DNA from: Bacteroidales bacterium
Lineage (GTDB): Bacteria > Bacteroidota > Bacteroidia > Bacteroidales > Marinilabiliaceae
Direction: 5' to 3'
Length of the DNA stretch: 14,626 bases
NCBI GenBank assembly: GCA_900766825.1
Contig: CAAFWU010000009.1
Coordinates: 1 to 14,626, forward strand
How positions within the stretch are numbered: the stretch's first letter is position 1; every line of letters begins with the position of its first letter. Made by a program: the position numbers and the translations under genes. Shown here in pieces: positions 1 to 5,954 of this stretch. The notes below the pieces were generated by a model that did not search any database, was not told the origin of the DNA, and saw only the letters and a program-made list of their open reading frames with translations.

Positions 1-27
1 AAGGGGAAGCGGACTCTTGTGAGGAAA
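1..27 (+). repeat. Truncated right end of a hairpin repeat unit
   Basis: The first 27 bases match positions 241-267 at 20 of 27 places. They include the hairpin right arm (aggggaagc here, agggaagc there) followed by GGA and then TTGT. This looks like the tail of another copy of the hairpin element found at 161-250, cut by the window edge. The rest of that copy would lie to the left and cannot be seen. Confidence 0.5.
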
Positions 28-73
28 CAGATGTATCAAACGATAGAGCGATCCTTTATTTGAAAGTGTGTAT

Positions 74-88
74 ATAACATGATGTTAT
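74..88. promoter_or_regulatory. Perfect interrupted palindrome ATAACAT-G-ATGTTAT
   Basis: Two 7-base arms (74-80 and 82-88) are exact reverse complements around a single central G. The size and symmetry would suit a dimeric DNA-binding protein, but no gene starts close by. A role in the neighbouring hairpin element is equally possible. Function is unknown. Confidence 0.3.
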
Positions 89-160
89 CCCTCCCCCAAT
101 TATTTGGAAAATTGTCTTTAACTCTATCCATAACACAATCGAGTAGTATGTCGGAGTGCC

Positions 161-250
161 GAAACCCTGAAAGGGTTTCTATGTCTTTAGCCCAGGGTAA
201 CACCCTGGGTATTAAAGTCCCCACCAAGCGTGCTTCCCTGAAAGGGAAGC
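161..250. repeat. Cluster of three 8-3-8 hairpins (REP-like element)
   Basis: Three 19-base hairpins follow one another with the same geometry, each an 8-base perfect stem and a 3-base loop. They are gaaaccct-gaa-agggtttc (161-179), cccagggt-aac-accctggg (191-209) and gcttccct-gaa-agggaagc (232-250). The stems differ in sequence but share the CCCT/AGGG core. This is typical of short palindromic intergenic elements spread through bacterial genomes, such as REP-type sequences mobilised by Y1 transposases; I infer that class by form only. No transposase is visible in the window. Short open frames on both strands across 36-264 are by-products of the palindromes. Confidence 0.7.
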
Positions 251-261
251 GGATGATTGTA

Positions 262-515
262 TGAAAACTATTTTATAAATATTGTGCTTACTCACCCCTC
301 TTTTTTTAGCCCCCATTTTGTCAAAAACTATCCATTGGATAAAATACACCCCATTAGAAATACCCCCTTCTTTAAAATTTGACATCTATATATTGTCTTG
401 CCCTACTAACAAATAACAACAATTAAGTCAAGTAAAGTTTACGAAAGTCCTATATATTGCCCATTTCTTTAGTAAATCATAAGCAATACACCGAAATTAC
501 TTTCATTTTATCATA
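262..515. other. AT-rich non-coding stretch before the glnK promoter
   Basis: No credible gene is visible here. The stretch contains a palindrome TATCCA-T-TGGATA (329-341), a T7 run (301-307), and a 10-base direct repeat CTATATATTG at 386-395 and 450-459. It also holds the short palindrome GTAAA-G-TTTAC (432-442). These may be protein-binding sites or chance features of AT-rich DNA. Confidence 0.4.
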
Positions 516-605
516 TTTGTTTGGTGGATAACTTTCGATTAGATACATTTGCAGTGTCAGATGAAACAAATCATAAGCAAAACATGATGTATTGATGCGA
601 AATTA
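474..605 (+). promoter_or_regulatory. Direct repeats flanking the glnK promoter (candidate operators)
   Basis: AAATCATAAGCAA occurs at 474-486 and again, identical, at 568-580. Each copy is followed by CGAAATTA (492-499 and 598-605), after 5 bases in the first case and 17 in the second. One copy lies upstream of the -33 box and the other just past the predicted start site. This arrangement would suit a regulator that binds both sides, for instance by looping. The nitrogen link is inferred from the downstream genes. Confidence 0.4.
520..551 (+). promoter_or_regulatory. Bacteroides-type promoter of glnK-amtB
   Basis: TTTG (520-523) and TACATTTG (544-551) are separated by exactly 20 bases. This is a full match to the Bacteroidetes housekeeping consensus TTTG-N19-21-TAnnTTTG. 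Transcription should start near 558, leaving a leader of about 100 bases before the glnK ATG. A second TTTG lies directly upstream (516-519). The promoter is flanked by a direct repeat, described separately. Confidence 0.72.
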
Positions 606-662
606 GAAGCGCATATTCTGACACACTAACTAATAGAAATAAATCATTAAAACGCGATAGTC

Positions 663-1010
663 ATGAAAAAGATTGAAGCTATCATCAGAAAGACAAAGTT
701 CGACGATGTCCGCGATGCGCTTCTGGCAGCCGACATCGAGTGGTTCTCCTACTACGACGTACGTGGCGTTGGCAAGGCCAGACAGGGACGTATCTACCGT
801 GGCGTGGTCTACGACACCAGTTGCATCGAGCGCACATTGCTCTCCATTGTGGTTCGCGATGTCAATGTGGAGAAGACAGTCAATGCTGTGATTAGCGCCG
901 CCCAGACAGGCGAGATTGGCGATGGCCGCATATGGGTCATTCCCGTTGAGGACGCCTACAGCATCCGCACTGGCGAGCACGGCGACGAGACTCTCTATAC
1001 AAAGAAATAG
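663..1010 (+). CDS. glnK: P-II family nitrogen regulatory protein GlnK
   Basis: Small trimeric signal protein that senses ATP/ADP and 2-oxoglutarate and, in the GlnK branch, plugs the AmtB ammonium channel. The 115 residues are the usual family length. The N-terminal strand MKKIEAIIRKTKFDDVRDAL is typical. The T-loop spans roughly residues 37-55 (KARQGRIYRGVVYDT), with Tyr50 at the position of the uridylylated Tyr51 of E. coli GlnK. The B-loop TGEIGDGRIWV lies at about 82-92 and the C-loop IRTGE at 101-105; both shape the nucleotide site. The gene lies directly upstream of amtB on the same strand, the classical arrangement, and has its own consensus promoter. Whether Tyr50 is modified here is unknown, since no uridylyltransferase gene lies in the window. 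Confidence 0.95.
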   Translation: MKKIEAIIRKTKFDDVRDALLAADIEWFSYYDVRGVGKARQGRIYRGVVYDTSCIERTLLSIVVRDVNVEKTVNAVISAAQTGEIGDGRIWVIPVEDAYSIRTGEHGDETLYTKK

Positions 1011-1016
1011 GTTCCA

Positions 1017-1082
1017 CGCCCCCCACCACAAGCACAAGCAAATGGTATATATCACACTTACTTACACATAATGGGGGGGGCG
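1017..1082 (+). promoter_or_regulatory. C-tract/G-tract pair in the glnK-amtB gap
   Basis: cgcccccc (1017-1024), just after the glnK stop, is an exact reverse complement of ggggggcg (1075-1082), which lies about 55 bases before the amtB start. The right half sits in a run of eight G (1073-1080). In the mRNA the two could close an 8-bp GC-only stem round a 50-base loop, a possible attenuator or processing site between the two genes. A G8 run is also prone to slippage. Confidence 0.4.
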
Positions 1083-1136
1083 AGAGCTTACACAGTATAA
1101 AAACGAGCAGATAAGTAACCTATCCTATCCCGAATC

Positions 1137-2591
1137 ATGAAAAAGTTTATAACATATATTGGTCATGCGGCAGCTGCAGCCGCAGTGATGTGCCTGATGC
1201 TCACCTGTCCCATGGGTGCCGAGGCTCAGGAGTTGGCAGCAGATAGCGCGGCAGCGGTGGCCGACAGCATAGCCCCCGCCGCAGCTGAGGTGGCCGCCGC
1301 AGCAGCCCCCGCCGAGGAGGTGGTCGAAGAGGCAGCTGCAAGTGCCGATTGGGGTCGTGGTATCGACACCGTTTGGATGCTTTTGGCAGCCATGCTGGTC
1401 TTCTTTATGCAGCCTGGTTTCGCTCTCGTAGAGGCTGGCTTCACTCGTTGCAAGAACACCGCCAACATCTTGATGAAGAACTTTGTAGACTTCTCGGTTG
1501 GCTCGCTGCTCTTTTGGGCCATTGGCTTTGGTCTTATGTTTGGCGAGGGCGGTTTTGTTGGCATGCCACATTTCTTCGACTGCATGTTCAACGACCCAGG
1601 CGGACTGCCACGCGAAGGCTTCCTGATTTTCCAGACTGTGTTCTGCGCCACATCGGCCACCATTGTCTCTGGTGCCATGGCCGAGCGTACTAAATTCTCT
1701 ATGTATTTGATTTACACCGTCTGCATCTCGGTGCTCATCTATCCTATCTCGGGTCACTGGACCTGGGGCGGCGGCTGGCTCTGCAATGGTGAGGAGGGTT
1801 CGTTCATGATGAATCTCTTTGGCACCACATTCCATGACTTTGCTGGTTCCACCATTGTTCACTCTGTCGGTGGTTGGATTGCATTGGTTGGCGCAGCCAT
1901 TCTTGGTCCCCGTATTGGCAAGTACACCAAAGAGGGTAAGAGCAAAGCTATCCCTGGTCACAACCTGACCATTGCGGCTCTCGGTGTCTTCATCTTGTGG
2001 TTCGGCTGGTTCGGCTTCAACCCAGGTTCTCAATTGGCTGCTTCGTCGGCCGACGATCAAGAGGCTATCTCTCATGTATTCCTCACAACCAACTTGGCCG
2101 CTTGTGCTGGTGGCGTCATTGCCATCATCCTCAGCTGGGTTAAGTACTCAAAACCATCTCTCTCTCTGACCCTCAACGGCGTGTTGGCTGGCTTGGTCGG
2201 CATCACAGCTGGTTGTGACATGGTATCGCCCGCTGGTGCAGCCATCATCGGACTTATCTGTGGCGGCGTCATGATTTACTCGGTTGAGTTCATTGAGCGC
2301 GTGCTCAAGATTGACGACCCCGTTGGTGCAAGCTCCGTTCACGGTGTCTGCGGTGCTTTGGGTACCATTCTCACAGGTTTCCTCTCCACGTCCGAAGGTC
2401 TCTTCTACGGTCACGGTGCTGGTTTCCTTGGTGCACAGGTGTTGGGTGTCGTTGTCATTGGCGCATGGGCCGCTGGCATGGGCTTCATCATCTTCAAGGT
2501 CATCGACAAAGTTCATGGTCTCCGTGTTCCAACCCGTATTGAGGAGGAGGGTCTCGACATCTACGAGCATGGCGAGAGTGCCTACAACTAA
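1137..2591 (+). CDS. amtB: Ammonium transporter AmtB with N-terminal signal peptide
   Basis: Trimeric inner-membrane channel of the Amt/Mep/Rh family that takes up ammonium. Residues 1-30 look like a signal peptide ending in AEA before QE. Residues 31-70 form a low-complexity Ala/Glu stretch, and the membrane core runs from about 76 to 455. Recognisable core features are MAERTKF (181-187), the ammonium-recruiting Asp234 in HDFAGSTIVH, and the pore twin histidines His242 and His402 (in VHGVCGALGT). The cytoplasmic tail GLRVPTRIEEEGLDIYEHG (461-479) is the conserved segment that helps GlnK dock. At 484 residues it is longer than the roughly 400-430 of common homologues, because of the leader and Ala/Glu stretch. 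It is co-oriented with glnK 126 bases upstream and followed by a strong terminator. Confidence 0.95.
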   Translation: MKKFITYIGHAAAAAAVMCLMLTCPMGAEAQELAADSAAAVADSIAPAAAEVAAAAAPAEEVVEEAAASADWGRGIDTVWMLLAAMLVFFMQPGFALVEAGFTRCKNTANILMKNFVDFSVGSLLFWAIGFGLMFGEGGFVGMPHFFDCMFNDPGGLPREGFLIFQTVFCATSATIVSGAMAERTKFSMYLIYTVCISVLIYPISGHWTWGGGWLCNGEEGSFMMNLFGTTFHDFAGSTIVHSVGGWIALVGAAILGPRIGKYTKEGKSKAIPGHNLTIAALGVFILWFGWFGFNPGSQLAASSADDQEAISHVFLTTNLAACAGGVIAIILSWVKYSKPSLSLTLNGVLAGLVGITAGCDMVSPAGAAIIGLICGGVMIYSVEFIERVLKIDDPVGASSVHGVCGALGTILTGFLSTSEGLFYGHGAGFLGAQVLGVVVIGAWAAGMGFIIFKVIDKVHGLRVPTRIEEEGLDIYEHGESAYN

Positions 2592-2669
2592 GCAAAATGA
2601 GCTATGCGACACAATAATATTAAGGCAATCATTTGGTTAGTGTAATTTTCGCACAGTACCTCAAGTGAG

Positions 2670-2710
2670 CGGAGTCTCCGACGTGATGTCGGGGACTCCG
2701 TTGTTTTTTT
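2670..2710 (+). terminator. Rho-independent terminator of glnK-amtB
   Basis: cggagtctccgac (2670-2682) pairs with gtcggggactccg (2688-2700) over 13 positions, one being a U-G wobble. The loop is 5 bases and is followed by ttgttttttt. This textbook terminator separates the nitrogen genes from the small-gene cassette downstream. Confidence 0.9.
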
Positions 2711-2826
2711 ATAAGATGTTGAATGAGCCTATAAGGAGAGAATAGTGAATAATTATTTTTTGATATTTTTTGTCTCTATATTACTAATAAATATTGTATC
2801 TTATGGCAAGATATTTCTAAGAACGT

Positions 2827-3045
2827 ATGGATAAAAAGAGAGTTTTGGAATATATTGTGGCAGTGGTAAGTGAGTTTGCTGTTGCTTATAAAATCACACC
2901 GCAAGAGGCATACCGTTATCTACATCAGTATAATGGCATTTCTTTTTTAGAGCGGCATTATGAGGTGGAGCATACTTTGTCTTTTACCGATGTGGTAGAA
3001 GATTTAACTACATATTGTCGTAGAATGGGAGGATGTTTGGGATGA
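2827..3045 (+). CDS. DUF3791-type small protein, first gene of a three-gene cassette
   Basis: A 72-residue protein that matches my memory of the DUF3791 pattern. A helical N-terminus is followed by an aliphatic/aromatic core (YNGISFLERHYEVEHTLSFT, about residues 35-54) and a final helix VVEDLTTYCRR. The LxxxYxxxHT signature appears as LERHYEVEHT. DUF3791 proteins are found beside DUF3990 genes in Bacteroidetes and Firmicutes; their biochemical role is not known to me. Its stop codon overlaps the start of the next gene in ATGA (3042-3045), so the two are probably translationally coupled. The gene is visibly more AT-rich than amtB or the DMT gene. Position and size suggest an antitoxin or accessory partner, which is inference only. 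Confidence 0.75.
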   Translation: MDKKRVLEYIVAVVSEFAVAYKITPQEAYRYLHQYNGISFLERHYEVEHTLSFTDVVEDLTTYCRRMGGCLG

Positions 3046-3509
3046 TATTATACCATGGTTCTAATGTAGAAATAGTGGAGGTTGATATCTCAAAATCAAG
3101 AGTAGGTAAAGATTTTGGTTGTGGATTTTACCTTACTCCTGATTATAATATTGCACTAAATCAAGCTCGCCGTCGTTCAGATTTGGAAGGCGGAGTTCCT
3201 GTTGTGAATATGTATGAGGTAGATGAAGATCTTATGAAGTCACTTAATGTCAAGACGTTTGTTGGCTATTCGGTAAGTTGGGCTTTGTTTGTGAAAAAGA
3301 ATAGAGCAAATAGATCTCGCAACCAAATACACGATTTTGACATGGTTGTGGGTCCCATTGCTGATGATGATATTGGGTTGCAGATGCGTAAATTAAATGA
3401 TGGTAGAATATCACTTGACGATTTTATGAAAGCCCTCCAATGGAAGAGGGTTACAATTCAATATTTTTTTGGAACAGAAAATGCACTTAAAATATTGAGA
3501 AAGATATGA
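3042..3509 (+). CDS. DUF3990 protein, predicted ADP-ribosyltransferase fold
   Basis: 155 residues from the ATG at 3042. That start gives MILYHGS, as DUF3990 proteins usually begin, overlaps the previous stop as ATGA, and has GGGAGG about 9 bases upstream; an ATG at 3033 would add only MFG. As I recall, DUF3990 belongs to the ADP-ribosyltransferase superfamily. Consistent features are LYHGS with His5 (the H of an H-Y-[EQ] type site), DFGCGFYLTPD with Tyr30, DFDMVVGPIADDD (98-110), and the C-terminal QYFFGTENAL with Gln140 and Glu146 as candidates for the third position. It may therefore transfer ADP-ribose from NAD+ to a protein or nucleic acid; target and activity are unproven. The stop overlaps the next start (ATGA at 3506-3509). 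Composition is AT-rich. Confidence 0.78.
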   Translation: MILYHGSNVEIVEVDISKSRVGKDFGCGFYLTPDYNIALNQARRRSDLEGGVPVVNMYEVDEDLMKSLNVKTFVGYSVSWALFVKKNRANRSRNQIHDFDMVVGPIADDDIGLQMRKLNDGRISLDDFMKALQWKRVTIQYFFGTENALKILRKI

Positions 3510-3715
3510 ATGAAGAACTTTTTACTCTTGAAGAGATAACAACTCAATTAGCCACGTGGTTGATGGAGGATCGAAATATGGGTATAGGAGATGCTTTGAG
3601 TTTGGTTTATCTTAGTAGATTGTATACCAAATTACAAGATGCCTCCACGGGGCTTATGGCACAAAGTGACGCTTATATTTACGATTCTCTTTGTCATGAA
3701 ATAGATGGAGTATAA
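3506..3715 (+). CDS. Small acidic protein, third gene of the DUF3791-DUF3990 cassette
   Basis: 69 residues with no signal peptide or membrane segment, predicted mainly helical and acidic. Visible pattern: LATWLMEDRNMGIGDALSLV (about 15-34), then YLSRLYTKLQDASTGLMAQS and YIYDSLCHEI. I cannot assign a named family with confidence. The ...LQD..TGL..QS.AY.YD.L..E arrangement resembles small proteins I associate with DUF3990 neighbourhoods. The start overlaps the DUF3990 stop (ATGA), so it belongs to the same translational unit and should be made in step with the predicted ADP-ribosyltransferase. An immunity or antitoxin role is a reasonable guess, as is a structural partner role; neither is shown by the sequence. 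Confidence 0.65.
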   Translation: MNEELFTLEEITTQLATWLMEDRNMGIGDALSLVYLSRLYTKLQDASTGLMAQSDAYIYDSLCHEIDGV

Positions 3716-3821
3716 ATTATCAACCTATCACAATACCTATTAACCCTTTTTGTACTCTTACCGAATTAAAGATTTACTAACTTAGCATCAATCAACAGAC
3801 AATAGACGAACAATTATTTTA

Positions 3822-4802
3822 ATGACAAATCAACCTGCGGCTGCCAACGGTGCGGTCTTGTCCTGCAACAACACTTGGTTTGGTCACTTGGCCGTTTTGG
3901 TGGCCAACCTTCTGTGGGGTCTTATGGCTCCAGTCTCTAAGGAGGCTCTCAACTACTTTGCACTCAATGGCATAAGCCCCGTTGTGTTGCCTTCGATGCG
4001 AATGATTGGTGCCACGTGTTGCTTCTGGCTCTTCTCTCTCTTTACTCCTCGCGAACGTATTGATCGTGCCGATTGGCCTTGGCTCATCTTGGCTGGTCTG
4101 CTCAGCATTGCTTTTAATCAGAACCTTTTTGTTTGTGGCATAGCCTTCACCTCGCCCATCGACGCTTCGGTCATGACCACCATGCTGCCCATTGTGACCA
4201 TGCTCTTGGCCGCCGCGGTGCTGCGCGAGCCCATAACGGGCATGAAGGCTGGCGGCGTGGTTGTGGGTCTATGCGGAGCCCTGCTTCTGGTTTTCAGTGG
4301 AGGCGGCGAGCTTACTCTGGATGCCAATCATGCTTTGGGCGACGCCATGTGTCTTGGGGCTCAGGTCAGCTTTGCCTGCTACCTCGTCTTCTGCAAACGC
4401 ATAATTGGTAAATATTCGCCCATCACACTGATGAAATGGATGTTTCTGACTTCGTCGGTGGTGGTGCTTCCATTTACATCGGGTCAACTTATGGAGGTGG
4501 ACTATGCCCATATGCCCCTCTCAGTCTGGATGGAAATTGGCTATGTAGTTCTGCTCGGAACTTTTGTAACCTTCCTCCTTATGCCCATAGCCCAAAAGAG
4601 GCTTCGCCCCACGGTCGTTAGCTCCTATAACTACGTTCAGCCCGTGGTCTCTGCGGTGGTCTCTGTGGCCCTCGGCCTCGCAGCCTTTGGGCTGGTCAAG
4701 GGCTTGGCCGCTGTGCTGGTCTTTGCGGGTGTGCTGTTGGTTACGCATAGCAAGAGCCGTGCTCAGATGGACCGTGAACAAAAGAAAGAGCCTAATAACT
4801 AA
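3822..4802 (+). CDS. EamA/DMT-family transporter
   Basis: 326-residue inner-membrane protein with two EamA repeats (about residues 18-160 and 172-307), giving ten predicted transmembrane helices. Typical marks are LVANLLWGLMAPVSKEAL at the first helix, FTSPIDASVMTTMLPIVTML before helix 4, and SSYNYVQPVVSAVVSVALGL in the second repeat. The charged tail (SKSRAQMDREQKKEPNN) should be cytoplasmic. The family exports or exchanges metabolites such as amino acids or nucleosides; the substrate here cannot be read from the sequence. No full-consensus promoter is seen upstream; a weak TTTG (3749-3752)/TAACTTAG (3778-3785) pair has an over-long 25-base spacer. The TPR gene follows after 33 bases and is probably co-transcribed. 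Confidence 0.88.
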   Translation: MTNQPAAANGAVLSCNNTWFGHLAVLVANLLWGLMAPVSKEALNYFALNGISPVVLPSMRMIGATCCFWLFSLFTPRERIDRADWPWLILAGLLSIAFNQNLFVCGIAFTSPIDASVMTTMLPIVTMLLAAAVLREPITGMKAGGVVVGLCGALLLVFSGGGELTLDANHALGDAMCLGAQVSFACYLVFCKRIIGKYSPITLMKWMFLTSSVVVLPFTSGQLMEVDYAHMPLSVWMEIGYVVLLGTFVTFLLMPIAQKRLRPTVVSSYNYVQPVVSAVVSVALGLAAFGLVKGLAAVLVFAGVLLVTHSKSRAQMDREQKKEPNN

Positions 4803-4835
4803 TCTGTTAGTATTCCCCTCAATACCCATCAAAAT

Positions 4836-5912
4836 ATGCGCATTCCCCTCCTCATAACCCTCTTGGGTCTAATCTTGTCCTTTGCTACCCTTAATTGCGC
4901 AAAGGCCCAGAGCCTCCCTCTGTCCCATGCCGATTCGCTCATGATTCAGGCCCAGCAACTGCGCGATGCTGGCACCTACACCATGGCTCTCGATGTCTAT
5001 GGTCAGATTTCGGCCTCCGACCCCCAGTTTGAGCAGAGTCGTGTGGAACGTGCCAAAACCTACTACGAGATGGGTAATGTAAACACAGCCCTCCACGAGG
5101 CCAATATATTGCTCAAACTCAAGAACTTCTCCTTGGCCGACGATGCCCTATTGGTTGTTGCCCGATGCCGCGAGGTTTTGGGCTATGCCCGAGCCAGCCG
5201 CGCCTCCTATCGCAAACTGCTCAAGCATGGTCACACCGAGGGCATGTACTACTACGCCATGAGCCTCTTTTCACATGGTCACGATGATGAGGCCCGCACC
5301 ATTTGTCAGCAAGCCATTGTGACTGCACGTGCTCAGACCCAGAGGGGCGAAAACACCTCCCTTGCCTTGGCTCCTGCCCATCAGTTGCTCTCGAGCATCG
5401 AGGTGGCCTCGGGGCACCGCTATCAGGCACTCGTGGCCCTCTACCGCTACATGCTCTCGTGCTCCGACGAGGGACGTGTGCTCGGTGCCAAGCAACTCCT
5501 CACCCTTTGGCGACGCGAGGCCCAAGCCATCGATTTGCTAAGGAAACGCAAGCCCGAGACGGACTTTAGTGAGAAAATGGAGGTGGTGCTGTCGGCCATA
5601 TGCGACACCATGCCATCGGTGTCCCCCACTAAGGTGGGCACCCTTTCGGTCGACGATTTGGAAAACATTGTTGCCAAAACCAATGCCTTGGCCAGTGCCC
5701 TAAGAGACATGGGCGAGGAAAATCTGGATTTCTGGCAGTTGAACTATGGCGACCTCTTGGTTGAGATGCATGCCCGAGACTACGTTCGTCCCATGGTATA
5801 CTATATGTTCGAGCCCGTGGCCAGTGCCACAGTTCTCACTTGGGTCAACGACAATCTGGCCCTCTTCCGCGAGTTCTCTCTTTGGCTCGAGGGGCGAGGG
5901 GCGGATCTGTAA
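4836..5912 (+). CDS. Exported tetratricopeptide-repeat protein
   Basis: 358 residues. A signal peptide covers residues 1-25 (hydrophobic core LLITLLGLILSFATL, cleavage after AKA). The Cys in TLNC has Asn before it, so it is not a good lipobox. Four TPR-like units follow at about 30-61, 65-97, 100-132 and 134-166 (e.g. AGTYTMALDVY, MGNVNTALHEA, LGYARASRASYRKLL, HGHDDEARTICQQAI). They probably form a scaffold for protein contacts in the periplasm. The C-terminal half (about 190-358) is helical and I recognise no domain in it. It probably shares a transcript with the DMT exporter upstream and converges on the minus-strand AAA gene. Specific function is unknown. Confidence 0.75.
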   Translation: MRIPLLITLLGLILSFATLNCAKAQSLPLSHADSLMIQAQQLRDAGTYTMALDVYGQISASDPQFEQSRVERAKTYYEMGNVNTALHEANILLKLKNFSLADDALLVVARCREVLGYARASRASYRKLLKHGHTEGMYYYAMSLFSHGHDDEARTICQQAIVTARAQTQRGENTSLALAPAHQLLSSIEVASGHRYQALVALYRYMLSCSDEGRVLGAKQLLTLWRREAQAIDLLRKRKPETDFSEKMEVVLSAICDTMPSVSPTKVGTLSVDDLENIVAKTNALASALRDMGEENLDFWQLNYGDLLVEMHARDYVRPMVYYMFEPVASATVLTWVNDNLALFREFSLWLEGRGADL

Positions 5913-5954
5913 AAAGAAAAAGGTTGGTCTACTGTTTTAGTGATGGGGGCGCAC

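Noticed and set aside
161..250. Possible CRISPR array
   Set aside because: The three hairpins differ in sequence, there are no identical repeats of 25-40 bases, spacing is uneven, and no cas genes are present.
36..264. Short overlapping open frames on both strands in the hairpin region
   Set aside because: Their translations simply read through the palindromic hairpins. Neither has a plausible start context or a protein-like pattern.
1125..2075. Long open frame of 316 codons on the minus strand opposite amtB
   Set aside because: It lies almost wholly within amtB, whose protein is unmistakable. Its translation is rich in His, Cys, Gly and Glu with no domain logic, as expected from the complement of a GC-rich membrane-protein gene.
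3033..3044. Upstream ATG for the DUF3990 gene
   Set aside because: The ATG at 3042 gives the usual MILYHGS beginning and an exact ATGA overlap, with GGGAGG suitably placed. The 3033 start adds only three residues and lies within that ribosome-binding sequence.
3749..3785. TTTG/TAACTTAG promoter for the DMT gene
   Set aside because: The spacer is 25 bases and the -7 box has a mismatch in its most conserved part. It is noted in the gene entry but is too weak to list as a site.
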